The translations under genes were made by a program, and so were the position numbers. Of a DNA stretch of 64,000 nucleotides, positions 40,309-49,539 are shown piece by piece. The notes under the pieces were generated by a model. That model was given only the letters and a program-made list of their open reading frames with translations. It had not been told where the DNA came from and did not search any database. Position 1 is the stretch's first letter. The number at the start of each line of letters is the position of its first letter. Origin of the DNA: Mycolicibacter kumamotonensis (GTDB lineage Bacteria; Actinomycetota; Actinomycetes; Mycobacteriales; Mycobacteriaceae); NCBI RefSeq assembly GCF_002086285.1, contig NZ_MVHU01000005.1, forward strand, positions 124,001 to 188,000. Direction: 5' to 3'.

Positions 40309-40614
40309 CTACTGGATGTTGACGTCGACGCTGGCCGGCAGATCGATGCGCATCAGGGCGTCAACGGTCTTCGGCGTGGGATCGAGGATGTCGATCAGCC
40401 TCTTGTGGGTGCGCATCTCGAAGTGCTCCCGCGAGTCCTTGTACTTGTGCGGGGACCGGATGACGCAATACACGTTCTTCTCGGTCGGCAGCGGCACCGG
40501 GCCCACCACGGACGCACCGGTGCGGGTGACGGTCTCGACGATTTTGCGCGCCGAGGCGTCAATAGCCTCATGGTCGTAGGCCTTGAGCCTGATGCGGATC
40601 TTTTGTCCCGCCAC
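40309..40614 (-). CDS. rpsJ: Small ribosomal subunit protein uS10
   Basis: 101 residues, a 30S protein and NusE partner in transcription antitermination: [52 protein letters not shown]. It is the first gene of the S10 operon, with a long upstream leader. Confidence 0.98.
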
Positions 40615-40910
40615 GCTTCTGCTACCTCACTCCTGCAAGGGGGTCCGGTCTCCGGCCCCGCTGGTCTACTCCGTGCCCCCGCGCACTTTCGCCCTTTCGG
40701 CCCGCCGGGCCGGCATGGACATTGCGCTAGGTGCTGCCGCCGCTGTTTACCTGTCCTGGTCCACCGGTCCCCGCGGTCGGGCGTGTCGCCCGCACACGGC
40801 CTCGTTCACGGTGAAAAAACTCCGTGCTGCGAGAGTGGGACCGGACGCGCCCGGGTGGGCGCTGGTCGTATGCCCGGCCAGGGGCAACCCCGGCGCAGGC
40901 GAACCTGAAC
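40615..40910 (-). other. Leader region of the S10 ribosomal operon
   Basis: About 290 bases between the promoter candidate and rpsJ. It contains a run of six T on the minus strand (about 40815-40820) inside a region where CACGG and CCGTG can pair, but no terminator-quality stem directly precedes the T run. Short minus-strand frames here have no convincing ribosome site or composition and are not called. Confidence 0.45.
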
Positions 40911-40939
40911 AGTATGCCCCAGATCGGGTCAGCGGCCAA
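40911..40939 (-). promoter_or_regulatory. Promoter candidate of the S10 operon
   Basis: On the minus strand TTGGCC (40934-40939), exactly 17 bases, CATACT (40911-40916). It lies about 290 bases upstream of rpsJ and about 90 bases from the divergent gene at 41029. Confidence 0.55.
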
Positions 40940-41000
40940 ATCCCCGGCCGTATCACCGCCGGCGCCCCGACCCGGCCGCCGACGAGCCGTCCGACCGGCG

Positions 41001-41020
41001 ATCTTACTTGTCAGTAAGAT
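41001..41020. promoter_or_regulatory. Perfect palindrome, TetR-type operator candidate
   Basis: ATCTTACT-TGTC-AGTAAGAT: two perfect 8-base arms around a four-base centre, ending eight bases before the ATG of the hotdog-fold gene. The position fits repression of that gene by a TetR-family dimer. It is upstream of the S10 promoter candidate, on the other side of the divergent region. Confidence 0.55.
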
Positions 41021-41028
41021 CGTTCGGC

Positions 41029-41502
41029 ATGACCGGATCTACCAGTACATATCGGGCCTGGCGGCGTCTCGCGGGCATCCCCGGCGGAACCCGGCTGTTC
41101 TCGGCCGCGGCCATGGCGCGGGTCCCCTACTTCACGTCGGTGCTGCCGCACGTGGTCCGGATGGAGCCTGGGCTGGCCGAGGTGCTGGTGCCCAAGTGGC
41201 CGTTCGTCTACAACCACCTACACACGGTGCATGCGATCGCCTCCTGCAACGCCGCCGAAGTCGCGATGGGGATGTTGATGGAGGCCACCGTGCCGTCCAG
41301 CCACCGCTGGATCCCCAAGGCGATGAACGTGGCCTACCTGGCCAAGGCGACGACGTCGCTGCGGGCCACCGCCCGGCTGGAACCGCCGGACTTCGCCGCG
41401 ATCACCGACGGCGCCGAGGTCGTCGTGCCGGTCAGCGTCACCGATCGCAGCGGCGCCGAGGTCGTGCATGCCGATATCACCACCTGGGTGACGCCGGCGT
41501 GA
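41029..41502 (+). CDS. Hotdog-fold protein, DUF4442/thioesterase-like
   Basis: 157 residues. The pattern of a helix-rich N-terminus (YRAWRRLAGIPGGTRLFSAA), the central hotdog helix VYNHLHTVHAIASCNAAEVA and beta-strands (TTSLRATARLEP, EVVVPVSVTDRSGAEVVHAD) fits the DUF4442 acyl-CoA thioesterase-like family. The fold is clear; the substrate is not. The ATG at 41029 is preferred over 41008 because a palindromic operator candidate lies just upstream and the shorter start matches the fold start. A homologue is expected near mftG and rpsJ in mycobacteria (from memory, Rv0698-Rv0699 region; not verified). Confidence 0.75.
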   Translation: MTGSTSTYRAWRRLAGIPGGTRLFSAAAMARVPYFTSVLPHVVRMEPGLAEVLVPKWPFVYNHLHTVHAIASCNAAEVAMGMLMEATVPSSHRWIPKAMNVAYLAKATTSLRATARLEPPDFAAITDGAEVVVPVSVTDRSGAEVVHADITTWVTPA

Positions 41503-41523
41503 TCGCCGGCAGATCGGTGTGGG

Positions 41524-43176
41524 TCAGCCGCGCACGGTCGCCCAGAACTCGCACTGGTGCTCGGCGGCGTAATCGGTGATCAACCGGCTGCCATCGGGCC
41601 GCAGTGACATCCACCGGCGTTCGGCGCCGGTGGCGATCTCGGGCCAGTCGGGCTGGCCGACACCGATCGGTGCGCCGGTGACCACGAAACCGGTCCAGTA
41701 CTCGATCATCTGGTCGGAGAGCCGTCGCTGCGCGGGATCGAGCGGTGGAGCGCCGCCGATGTCGAACAGGTAGCGCATCTCCAGCGAATGGGTGGCGCCG
41801 ATCGGAAACGGCACGGTGTCGTAGAGCTCCGGCGCCGGGGCGTGTGGGTCGGCGAACTCATAGCCGTACACCGGCGCGCCGGCCGCCAGCCCGCGGGCCA
41901 TCCGGTCGGTCAAGCAGGCGAAGATGTCGTCGGTCGCCGCGGCCGCGTACGCCAGTGAAGTACTGCCGCCGAACCGGGCCGGCGGATAGTGATCGGCGAC
42001 CGCGGCGCCTTCACCGGAGCCGAAGGTGTCCTCCAGCTCGTCGAGGTACTCCGCGGCGGCGATCTCTCGGCCCACCCGCAGATAGCGCAGCGCGACGAAC
42101 ATGGTGAACTCGTCGCGGTTGACGCCCAGCAGCACCGGCACCCGGGCCGCCTGGCCGCCTCGGCCGTCGCGGAACACCCGCACCGGGTCCTCGGGCAGCA
42201 GCGGGGTTCCCACCGCCGGGCCGCTGAGCTGGTCGGTGCCGAACCGGGCGTACCACAGCGGTTTGGCCAGCCGGTCGGCCGGCAGTGCGCGCAGGCAGGC
42301 CGCGACCTCCGGATCCTCGGGGGCGGCCTCCTTGCCGGGGTCCGCACAGCCCAAGGCTTGGGTGTACTCGCGGCTGATCCGCCGGGCCTCGGGGGCCTCG
42401 ACCTGCGCCTGGCACGGGCCGCTCTGGATGATCGCGGCCCGGAACAGCCCGGCCGACTCCGGTGCGGCTAGGTGATCGCAGACCGACATGCCGCCGGCCG
42501 ATTCCCCGGCGATGGTCACCTTGGCCGGGTCGCCGCCGAACGAGCCGATGTTGTCGCGAACCCAGCGCAGCGCCGCCTGCTGATCGGCCAGCCCGTAGTT
42601 GCCGACCTCGCCCAGTGCGGGGTCGGCCAAAAATCCCAGCGCTCCCAGCCGGTAGTTGATGGTGACGACGACGATGCGGCCCCGCACCGACAGCCGCTGC
42701 GCGTCGTAGATGTCCCCGGCGCCCCGCATGAAACTGCCGCCATGGATCCAGACCATGACCGGCAGCGGCTCGGCGGCCGAACCGGTCGGCGTCCACACGT
42801 TGAGCGACAGGCAGTCCTCGCTGGTCGGGTCCACCTCGGCGGTGTCCGGCTGAATGCACCACGGGCCCCGTTTCACGGCGTCGCGCACGCCCTGCCACGC
42901 TGGCATCGGTGCCGGTGGCTGCCAACGCAGCGGCCCGACCGGCGCCGCCGCGTACGGGATCCCCTGGAACAGGCGGTGATCCGGTCCCACCGTCCCGCGC
43001 AGCAGCCCGGCTGCCGTGCGCACCACGTCGGCGTTGAGCGCTACCGCTCGGGGCCCGATGCCCGGTTGCGGCGAGGCGCCGTCGGAGCGCGCGCAGCCGC
43101 CGGCCAGCGCCGCGAGCAGCGCCAGCGCTGCGGCGCCGGCCCGCAGGCCGCGGCGGCGATGAGATCCGGTCGACAT
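41524..43176 (-). CDS. Type B carboxylesterase, probable lipoprotein
   Basis: 550-residue alpha/beta-hydrolase of the carboxylesterase/lipase family. The oxyanion motif is WIHGGSFMRGAG, the nucleophile Ser226 is in IAGESAGGMS, and the acid and histidine are in NRDEF and GATHSLEMRY. EDCLSLNVWTP is the family signature. The N-terminus from ATG 43176 is basic and then hydrophobic (RRRGLRAGAAALALLAALAGGC), with Cys28 in a lipobox-like AGGC, so lipid anchoring outside the membrane is likely, although the -3 residue is Ala instead of the usual Leu. An upstream in-frame extension to 43314 is rejected because it would bury this signal. It is divergent from a P450 gene with a shared palindrome between them. 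Confidence 0.88.
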   Translation of the reverse strand: MSTGSHRRRGLRAGAAALALLAALAGGCARSDGASPQPGIGPRAVALNADVVRTAAGLLRGTVGPDHRLFQGIPYAAAPVGPLRWQPPAPMPAWQGVRDAVKRGPWCIQPDTAEVDPTSEDCLSLNVWTPTGSAAEPLPVMVWIHGGSFMRGAGDIYDAQRLSVRGRIVVVTINYRLGALGFLADPALGEVGNYGLADQQAALRWVRDNIGSFGGDPAKVTIAGESAGGMSVCDHLAAPESAGLFRAAIIQSGPCQAQVEAPEARRISREYTQALGCADPGKEAAPEDPEVAACLRALPADRLAKPLWYARFGTDQLSGPAVGTPLLPEDPVRVFRDGRGGQAARVPVLLGVNRDEFTMFVALRYLRVGREIAAAEYLDELEDTFGSGEGAAVADHYPPARFGGSTSLAYAAAATDDIFACLTDRMARGLAAGAPVYGYEFADPHAPAPELYDTVPFPIGATHSLEMRYLFDIGGAPPLDPAQRRLSDQMIEYWTGFVVTGAPIGVGQPDWPEIATGAERRWMSLRPDGSRLITDYAAEHQCEFWATVRG

Positions 43177-43308
43177 GACCGATGAGCCTAATCCGACGGT
43201 GAGCAAGGCTCGACGAAGGAGAGGCGAAGCCGGACCGCCGGATGAAACCCGACGGATCGCCGCAAAGCGCCACCATGACGGCGGATATCGCCGACACTGG
43301 ACCGAAAC

Positions 43309-43320
43309 TGACACGTGTCA
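43309..43320. promoter_or_regulatory. Perfect 12-base palindrome, operator candidate
   Basis: TGACACGTGTCA lies in the 167-base divergent spacer between the esterase (minus) and the P450 (plus), 23 bases before the P450 start. Position and symmetry fit a repressor site that could control both genes. Confidence 0.55.
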
Positions 43321-43343
43321 AGAAATTGTGTTGAGGAGCCGCC

Positions 43344-44594
43344 GTGAGTGCACCGATAATCGACCAGGCCGCCCAGGTGTTCGCGGACCCGACCGCCTAC
43401 GCCGACGAGCCGCGGCTGCACGCGGCGCTGACCCACCTACGGGCTAACGCGCCGGTGTCGCTGGTGGACAAGCCGCCCTACCGGCCGTTCTGGGCGATCA
43501 CTCGGCACGCCGACATCATGGACATCGAGCGCGACAACGTGCTGTGGATCAACGAGCCGCGGCCGGTGCTGGCCACCGCCGAGGCCGACGACCTGGGGAG
43601 CTCCCTGCTGGAGTCCGGAATGGGACTGCGCACCCTCATCCACATGGACGACCCGCTTCACCACAAGATGCGCAGCATCGTCTCCGACTGGTTTCGCCCC
43701 AAAGCGATGCGGGCGATGAAGGCACGCATCGACGAACTCGCCAAACGCTACGTCGACGAGATGGTGCGGATCGGCCCCGAGTGCGACTTCGTCCAGGATA
43801 TTGCGCTGAATTACCCGCTGTACGTGATCATGTCGCTGTTGGGCCTGCCGGAGTCGGATTTCCCGCGGATGCTGCGGTTGACCCAGGAACTGTTCGGCGG
43901 CGACGACGACGAATACCGGCGCGGCATCACCCCCGAGGAACAGCTGCCGGTGCTGCTGGACTTCTTCTCCTACTTCAACGCGCTGACCGCAGACCGGCGC
44001 GCCCACCCCACCGAGGATCTCGGGTCGACCATCGCCAACGCCCGCATCGACGGAGAGCCGCTGTCGGACCTCGACACCGCCTCCTACTACGTCATCATCG
44101 CCACCGCCGGCCACGACACCACCAGCGCGGCGATCGGTGGCGGGCTGCGGGCACTCATCGAACACCCCGAACAGCGGGAGCGACTGCGCGCCGACCCTGC
44201 TCTGATGCCCACCGCGGTCGAGGAGATCATCCGGTGGGTGACTCCCGTCAAGGAGTTCATGCGCACCGCCACCGCCGACACCGAGGTGCGCGGGGTGCCG
44301 ATCGCCGAAGGCGAATCGGTCTACCTGTCCTACGTCTCGGCCAACCACGACGAGGAGGTGTTCGACAACCCGTTCGCCTTCGACGTCGGCCGAGACCCGA
44401 ACAAGCACCTGTCGTTCGGCTACGGCGTGCACTTCTGCGTGGCGTCCGCCCTGGCCCGCATGGAGATCGACAGTTTCTTCCGTGAACTCATCCCCCGGCT
44501 GGACTCCATCGAGATGACCGGTGAGCCGCAGCTGATTTCGACCACGTTCGTCGGCGGCGTCAAACACCTGCCGGTGCGCTACCGGCTGCGTTAG
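43344..44594 (+). CDS. Cytochrome P450
   Basis: 416-residue soluble P450 monooxygenase. The I-helix is TAGHDTTSAAIGGG, the ExxR motif is EEIIRW, and the haem loop is FGYGVHFC with Cys365. HMDDPLHHKMRSIVSDWF is the C-helix region. It needs ferredoxin and ferredoxin reductase; neither is encoded in the window. The start is GTG 43344 with GAGGAG upstream. It is convergent with mftG three bases before that gene's end. The CYP family cannot be assigned without a search. It may oxidise lipid- or terpene-like compounds, and mycofactocin-linked redox is only a contextual thought. Confidence 0.95.
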   Translation: MSAPIIDQAAQVFADPTAYADEPRLHAALTHLRANAPVSLVDKPPYRPFWAITRHADIMDIERDNVLWINEPRPVLATAEADDLGSSLLESGMGLRTLIHMDDPLHHKMRSIVSDWFRPKAMRAMKARIDELAKRYVDEMVRIGPECDFVQDIALNYPLYVIMSLLGLPESDFPRMLRLTQELFGGDDDEYRRGITPEEQLPVLLDFFSYFNALTADRRAHPTEDLGSTIANARIDGEPLSDLDTASYYVIIATAGHDTTSAAIGGGLRALIEHPEQRERLRADPALMPTAVEEIIRWVTPVKEFMRTATADTEVRGVPIAEGESVYLSYVSANHDEEVFDNPFAFDVGRDPNKHLSFGYGVHFCVASALARMEIDSFFRELIPRLDSIEMTGEPQLISTTFVGGVKHLPVRYRLR

Positions 44595-46021
44595 TCGCCA
44601 CGAACGAACCCGGCCGCCCGATGAGCAAGCATCGCGATCGTCGCGTGGGGTCCCCGGCTGGGAATCCGGGGTAGCACCGAGCCGTCGATCACCCACAGAC
44701 CCTCGATGCCCCGCACTCGGCACCGTTCGTCGACGACCGCGGCTTCGTCTGTGTCCGAGCCCATCGGCGCGCTGCCGCACAAGTGCTGCGACGTCGACCA
44801 GCGCGGTGCGGCGTCGGCTCTCAATCCCAGCATCTCGGCGACCAGCGCGACCCCCCCGCGCAGTGCCGTCAGGTCGTCGGGCTCGGTGTCATAGCGGTGC
44901 TCGACGCGCGGCGCGACCCTCGGATCGCCCGAGACCAGCGTCAACCGGCCGCGGGCCAGCGGCGTCATCAGCGCCACCCCGATCTCGGGCGGCCCGACCG
45001 ACCCGCCGCCGTCGACCATCGCGGCGAAACCGGCGGAATAGGGCCGGATTTCGAGGCCGCCGTCGCACAGCACGGCCTCGAGGACAGCGCGGTCCGGCGT
45101 TCCCGGCCAGTCGGCCGTGACCAGCCACTCCGGGTGGTCGGCACAGCGCCTTCCGACCGGAAGCTCCGCCAGCACCGCGATACCCGACTGCCGCAACATC
45201 GTCTCCGGGCCGATCCCGGACAGCATCAGCAGGTGTGCCGATTCGATCGCCCCGGCGCACAACACGATTCGGTCTGCTGTCAGCCGAATCGGCCCGGACG
45301 GCCCGACGGCGTGCACCGCTCGGGCCCGGTCGTGCTCGATCTCGACCCGGACGGCTTCGGTCTCGGTGAGCACCGTCAGATTCGGCCGCTCAAGCGCGGG
45401 CAGCAGGTACGCCGCGCCCGGCCCGGTGCGCACGCCATCGACGATGTTGAGCGGCACCGGACCCGCACCGGGCAGCGACGTCATCGTCGCGTCGTTCAGG
45501 TCCGGAATCCAATCGAACCCGCACCGCTGTACGGAGTCGATGAAATATTTTGTTCCATCGCACATTTCACGGGTGCGCTGAACCGGTATGGGCCCGTTGT
45601 CACCGTGCTGATCACCGGTGAAGTCCAGGTCGGTCTCGATGGCCCGAAAACCGGCCAGCACGTCAGGCCACGACCAGCCCGCCGGCCAGCCGTGGAAGTC
45701 GGCCGGCAGCCCCCGGCAGAAGTAGCCGCCGTTGACCGCACCGGAACCGCCGATCGTCGCGCCGCGCACGATCGTCGCCGGACGGTCGGTCTGACCGATC
45801 AACACCGCCTCATAGCGCCGCACCAGTCGGCTTCCGGGGCCGATCGGCAGGCGTCTGCCGTTCGCCGCCTGCATCGCCAGGATCGGATCGCCAAGCCCGG
45901 TCCCAACCTCCAACACCGTAACGGTACAGGCCGGATCTGCCGACAGCCGTTCTGCCACAATTGCTCCCGCGCTGCCCGCCCCCACCACCAGGGCATCGCT
46001 GTGCACCATCGAAGCCGTCAA
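44591..46021 (-). CDS. mftG: Mycofactocin dehydrogenase MftG (GMC-family flavoprotein)
   Basis: 476-residue GMC oxidoreductase. The FAD-binding start is ALVVGAGSAGAIVAERLSAD, the GMC signature region is RGATIGGSGAVNGGYFCRG, LCAGAIESAHLLMLSGIGP is the second signature, and the C-terminus is QHLCGSAPMGSDTDEAAVVD then VIDGSVLPRIPSRGPHATI. In mycobacteria MftG reoxidises reduced mycofactocin and passes electrons to the respiratory chain. It is the last gene of the mft operon, six bases after mftF. The assignment is by position and family together. Confidence 0.92.
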   Translation of the reverse strand: MTASMVHSDALVVGAGSAGAIVAERLSADPACTVTVLEVGTGLGDPILAMQAANGRRLPIGPGSRLVRRYEAVLIGQTDRPATIVRGATIGGSGAVNGGYFCRGLPADFHGWPAGWSWPDVLAGFRAIETDLDFTGDQHGDNGPIPVQRTREMCDGTKYFIDSVQRCGFDWIPDLNDATMTSLPGAGPVPLNIVDGVRTGPGAAYLLPALERPNLTVLTETEAVRVEIEHDRARAVHAVGPSGPIRLTADRIVLCAGAIESAHLLMLSGIGPETMLRQSGIAVLAELPVGRRCADHPEWLVTADWPGTPDRAVLEAVLCDGGLEIRPYSAGFAAMVDGGGSVGPPEIGVALMTPLARGRLTLVSGDPRVAPRVEHRYDTEPDDLTALRGGVALVAEMLGLRADAAPRWSTSQHLCGSAPMGSDTDEAAVVDERCRVRGIEGLWVIDGSVLPRIPSRGPHATIAMLAHRAAGFVRGD

Positions 46022-46027
46022 AGCGAC

Positions 46028-47443
46028 CTAACTGCGGATCTGCGGTTTGAGTGCGGCGAGGTTGCGCTCCCGCAGCACGCCGCCCCACAGGCCGGCCCCG
46101 TACGCCAGGTCGTCGACCCGTTTGAGCAGCAGGTAGGCCGGCAGTCCCAGGGGCCGCGAGTCGTCGCCATCGCTGCGCGCGTGCCGCAGCCAGTCGACCA
46201 CTCCGTCGCTGACCGCCGCCAACAGCACCACCCGGCGGCAGCGCTGCGACACGCACGCGGCCAACAGCGCGATGGGCCAGTAGTGCCGGCACAGCGCCGA
46301 GGCGATCTGCAGTCCAGCCGACGCCAGACCACGCAGGGTCACCGCCAGCACGTCGGCGGGCGCGGTGTCCGGGCCCCGCATGGACCTGGCGACCCGATGG
46401 CCGGTCAGCGCGGTGATCGCCAACGACACCAGGTAGCCCAGCGCCGAGCCGAGCGTCATCAGCGCCCAGCCCGCCAGCGCCCAACCGGAGATCACCATCG
46501 GCGCGGTCTTGTCCGGGTGGCGTGCCGACAGCGGTGCGGCTGACCCGCCGTAAAAGGCTTTGCGCGCAACCCAATCCCGCAGCGCAATCCGATGATCGTG
46601 CGCAACCAGCGCGATCGGCTCATAGCGCAACCGGTTACCGGCGTCGACCAGTCGCCAGCACAGATCGACATCCTCACCGGAACGCAACGCCTCGTCGAAG
46701 CCGCCCAGTTCACGCAGGGCCGAACAGCGGCAGATGATGGCCGCGCTCGGGACGTAGGCGACCTTGCCGTAGGGAACCACGGGCGCTTCGCAGCCACCGA
46801 GGTCCAGCGAGGAACGGATCGCCTCGTACCGCGCGACCAGGTGGTCGTGGGCGACCATTCCGACGATGCGGGGCGCCACCAGCGCGACGGTGGGATCGCA
46901 GAAGTGGCCCAGCAGCGCTTCGAGCCAGCCACGGCGCGGCACCACGTCGGAGTCCAGGAACGCGACGAAGTCCGTCTTACAGGCGGCCAGCCCGGTGTTG
47001 CGTGCGGCCGCCGGACCCCGGCTCTCCGGATGGCGCAGCACCTCGACCTCACAGCAGCGCGCCTCGGTCAGATCCTCCGCGACGACCGGCACCTGCGACC
47101 CGTCGTCCACCACGACAACCCGCAGGCCGCGCAGCGAGGCGATCAGCCGATTGAGCCCGACAACGTTGTCCCGCACCGGGATAACCACAGTCACGTCACG
47201 ATGCGACGGTCCGCCTACCGGCCGGGGGTGGGCAACCGTGGCATCCAACAGGGTGCGGGCCAGTTGTGCACTGACGGCGTCGCGTACTTCCAGGCGGCCG
47301 TCGGACAGCATCCCCTGCGCCGCAGGTGCCAACCGCAGCAACCGGGTGGGTGAACCGCCCAACAGCGTCGACCCGCTGCCCAGCACCCGCACCTTCCGAT
47401 CGACCTGTACCGCGAAACCGTCAGGCAGGCGGGGCGGGGTCAT
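46028..47443 (-). CDS. mftF: Mycofactocin glycosyltransferase MftF
   Basis: 471 residues. A GT2-type domain ([48 protein letters not shown], and [12 protein letters not shown] with the DxD-like metal motif) is followed by hydrophobic segments ([36 protein letters not shown]) that suggest membrane association. It adds beta-1,4-linked glucose units to the mycofactocin core. The ATG at 47443 overlaps the mftE stop (ATGA). About 75 N-terminal residues precede the GT domain, as in the family. Confidence 0.95.
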   Translation of the reverse strand: MTPPRLPDGFAVQVDRKVRVLGSGSTLLGGSPTRLLRLAPAAQGMLSDGRLEVRDAVSAQLARTLLDATVAHPRPVGGPSHRDVTVVIPVRDNVVGLNRLIASLRGLRVVVVDDGSQVPVVAEDLTEARCCEVEVLRHPESRGPAAARNTGLAACKTDFVAFLDSDVVPRRGWLEALLGHFCDPTVALVAPRIVGMVAHDHLVARYEAIRSSLDLGGCEAPVVPYGKVAYVPSAAIICRCSALRELGGFDEALRSGEDVDLCWRLVDAGNRLRYEPIALVAHDHRIALRDWVARKAFYGGSAAPLSARHPDKTAPMVISGWALAGWALMTLGSALGYLVSLAITALTGHRVARSMRGPDTAPADVLAVTLRGLASAGLQIASALCRHYWPIALLAACVSQRCRRVVLLAAVSDGVVDWLRHARSDGDDSRPLGLPAYLLLKRVDDLAYGAGLWGGVLRERNLAALKPQIRS

Positions 47444-48171
47444 CGCAGCATCCCGTCCGGCCGGGGAGCCCACTGTTCGATCGCCGCGACGCTGGTCTCG
47501 ACCATCTCGGCGAAGAGCCGGCGCCCTTCCTCGGCGGTGGCGGTGGTCGGATCGCCGAGCACTCCGACCGCGCTGACCGCAGCGACACCGCCGCTGCGCA
47601 TCGCGGGCAGCAGCTGCGCCAGCGGGGCACTGTTACCAGGACGCGCCTGGCTGAGTCTTACGTCGCCGGGCGAAATATGCAGCAGCAGAGAGGTTTCAGT
47701 GTGGCCGGCGTGGGCGTCGGCATCCGCGGCCGCACAGGGCAGCCAGGCGACGTCGCGGGCCTCGAAGCGCAGCCGGGCCACCGCCTCAGCCAGTGCCTGG
47801 ACGTTGCCACCGTGGCCGTTGATGAAGACCAGCCGCTGCGCCCAGCAACAAGCCGACCGGCCGTACTCCACCAGCAGCCCGCTCAACGCCTCGGTGCCGA
47901 TCGAGATGGTTCCGGCGAAGCTCTGATGCTCCCCGCTGGCGCCGTAGGCCACCGCCGGCGCGACCGGCCAGCCGTGCCCGCCGGAGCCCGCTGAGGACCC
48001 GGCCAACCGCTCAGAGACCGCCCGGGCCAGTGCCTGCGCGATCCGGGTGTCGGTGTCCAGGGGCAGGTGCGGCCCGTGCTGCTCTGTGGCCCCGACGGGT
48101 ACCAGCACCGTCACCGACTGCCCCGGCAGCTGGCTCGACGTCGAGCTACCGAGGTCGCCGCGAACCGCCAT
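47440..48171 (-). CDS. mftE: Mycofactocin precursor peptide peptidase MftE
   Basis: 243-residue creatininase-family metallopeptidase. Metal-binding parts are [39 protein letters not shown] and [12 protein letters not shown]. MftE cuts the modified MftA to release the C-terminal Val-Tyr-derived core. ATG 48171 gives the usual start and length (about 250 residues); a longer frame to 48291 adds non-conserved-looking sequence. The 171-base gap to mftD upstream is the largest within the operon and holds nothing recognisable. Confidence 0.94.
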   Translation of the reverse strand: MAVRGDLGSSTSSQLPGQSVTVLVPVGATEQHGPHLPLDTDTRIAQALARAVSERLAGSSAGSGGHGWPVAPAVAYGASGEHQSFAGTISIGTEALSGLLVEYGRSACCWAQRLVFINGHGGNVQALAEAVARLRFEARDVAWLPCAAADADAHAGHTETSLLLHISPGDVRLSQARPGNSAPLAQLLPAMRSGGVAAVSAVGVLGDPTTATAEEGRRLFAEMVETSVAAIEQWAPRPDGMLR

Positions 48172-48342
48172 CGGACGATGGTAAGCGAATTCACCTGCCG
48201 TACACCAGTTGTTGGCGATCACGACAAAGAAATTTCTGATCGCCGGTGGCCCGGCCCCAGCACGGATCACCACGCCCGTCCCGTGTGCCACGGGAGTATC
48301 AGCGGCCGGACCCTGAGTTCGCAGGTGGGCGGCCTGCCCGGG

Positions 48343-49536
48343 CTAGCGGCCCTCCTCGGACGCCACACCGAGCGCGCGGGTGAAGCCGGCCGGAATCAGC
48401 AGGTCGTCCGCCGACAGATCGTGCACCGAGGCCCGCCCGAGGCCCATCAGGGCCGAATCGACGCCGCCGCGCATAATGTCGAGAACGTTCTCCACCCCGG
48501 GTTGCCCCGCCGCGGCCAGCCCCCACAGGTAGGCGCGTCCGATCATCACCGCCCTAGCGCCCAGCGCCAGCGCCTTGACGACGTCGCTGCCCCGCCGGAT
48601 GCCGCCGTCCAGCAAAACTTCGACCTGGTCGCCCACCGCCTCGGCGACGGCCGGCAGGGCCCGGATCGCAGCGGGCGTGCCGTCCAGGTTGTTGCCACCG
48701 TGGTTCGACACCGAGATTGCCGAAACCCCGGCATCCACAGCTTTTTTCGCGTCATCGACGCGCATGACGCCCTTGAGCATGAACGGCCCGCCCCAGAGGT
48801 TTCGCAGCCAGGCGATGTCCTCCCAGGTCGGCGGCGGGGTTCCCATCCACTCGCCGTAGGCCTGGAAGAACGGCGGGCCCGCTTCGCCGCGCCGGCCCTG
48901 ATTGGGCACCCGCAGGCTCGGCGGACGCATCGTTTTCGCCCACTGCAGGAACCACCGCGGTCGGGTCAGGGCCTCGGGCATCATCTTGACCATGGTCTTG
49001 AGGTCCATCCGCTCCGGGATCTTGGGGCTGCCCCAGTCCCGGCCGTGCGAGAAGGACCAGTCGGTGGTGGCGATGAGGCCCACCGCACCGGCGGCCCGGG
49101 CGCGCTCGACGCGTTCGGCGATCGCGTCGCGGCCCCCCAACCAGTAGATCTGGAAGAAGGTCTTGGGATTGGCCGCGATGACCTCTTCCATCGGCTTGCT
49201 GGCGAACGACGACAGCCCCATCGCCGTGCCGCGCGCAGCAGCCGCCCGCGCTACGGCCACCTCACCGTCCGGGTGGACAGCCTGCACACCCGTCGGTGAG
49301 ATCATCACTGGCAATGAAAGCTCTTGGCCCATAACGGTTGTCGACAGATCACGCTTCTCCGGCGCGCCGACCACGTGCGGGGCGAAACCCAGCTCACTGA
49401 ACGCCTCGACGTTGTCGGAGACGGTGATTCCCTTCTCACTAGCCGAGATCAGGGATGAGTAGGCGGATTTCGGGAGGCGTTTGCGCGCCCGCTCCTGGGC
49501 GATGGCGACGGTCTCGAACCAGATATCACGAGCCAT
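48343..49536 (-). CDS. mftD: Pre-mycofactocin synthase MftD (FMN-dependent alpha-hydroxy-acid dehydrogenase family)
   Basis: 397-residue TIM-barrel flavoprotein. The LldD/glycolate oxidase family motif with the catalytic His is SNHGGNNLDG; the FMN-binding C-terminal part is LLDGGIRRGSDVVKALALGA then RAVMIGRAYLWGLAA. MISPTGVQAVHPDGEVAVAR is the N-terminal FMN contact. MftD oxidatively deaminates the released core to give the redox-active alpha-keto amide. It starts four bases after the mftC stop. M. tuberculosis Rv0694 is the counterpart (from memory). Confidence 0.96.
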   Translation of the reverse strand: MARDIWFETVAIAQERARKRLPKSAYSSLISASEKGITVSDNVEAFSELGFAPHVVGAPEKRDLSTTVMGQELSLPVMISPTGVQAVHPDGEVAVARAAAARGTAMGLSSFASKPMEEVIAANPKTFFQIYWLGGRDAIAERVERARAAGAVGLIATTDWSFSHGRDWGSPKIPERMDLKTMVKMMPEALTRPRWFLQWAKTMRPPSLRVPNQGRRGEAGPPFFQAYGEWMGTPPPTWEDIAWLRNLWGGPFMLKGVMRVDDAKKAVDAGVSAISVSNHGGNNLDGTPAAIRALPAVAEAVGDQVEVLLDGGIRRGSDVVKALALGARAVMIGRAYLWGLAAAGQPGVENVLDIMRGGVDSALMGLGRASVHDLSADDLLIPAGFTRALGVASEEGR

Positions 49537-49539
49537 GGA

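Noticed and set aside
40800-40840. T run in the S10 leader as a terminator or attenuator
   Set aside because: No stable stem directly precedes the T run on the minus strand. Only short, mispaired stems with the T run in the loop are possible.
40727-40939. Short minus-strand frame in the S10 leader as a leader peptide
   Set aside because: It would begin in the promoter candidate, has no ribosome site, and its Arg/Pro/Ser composition looks non-coding.
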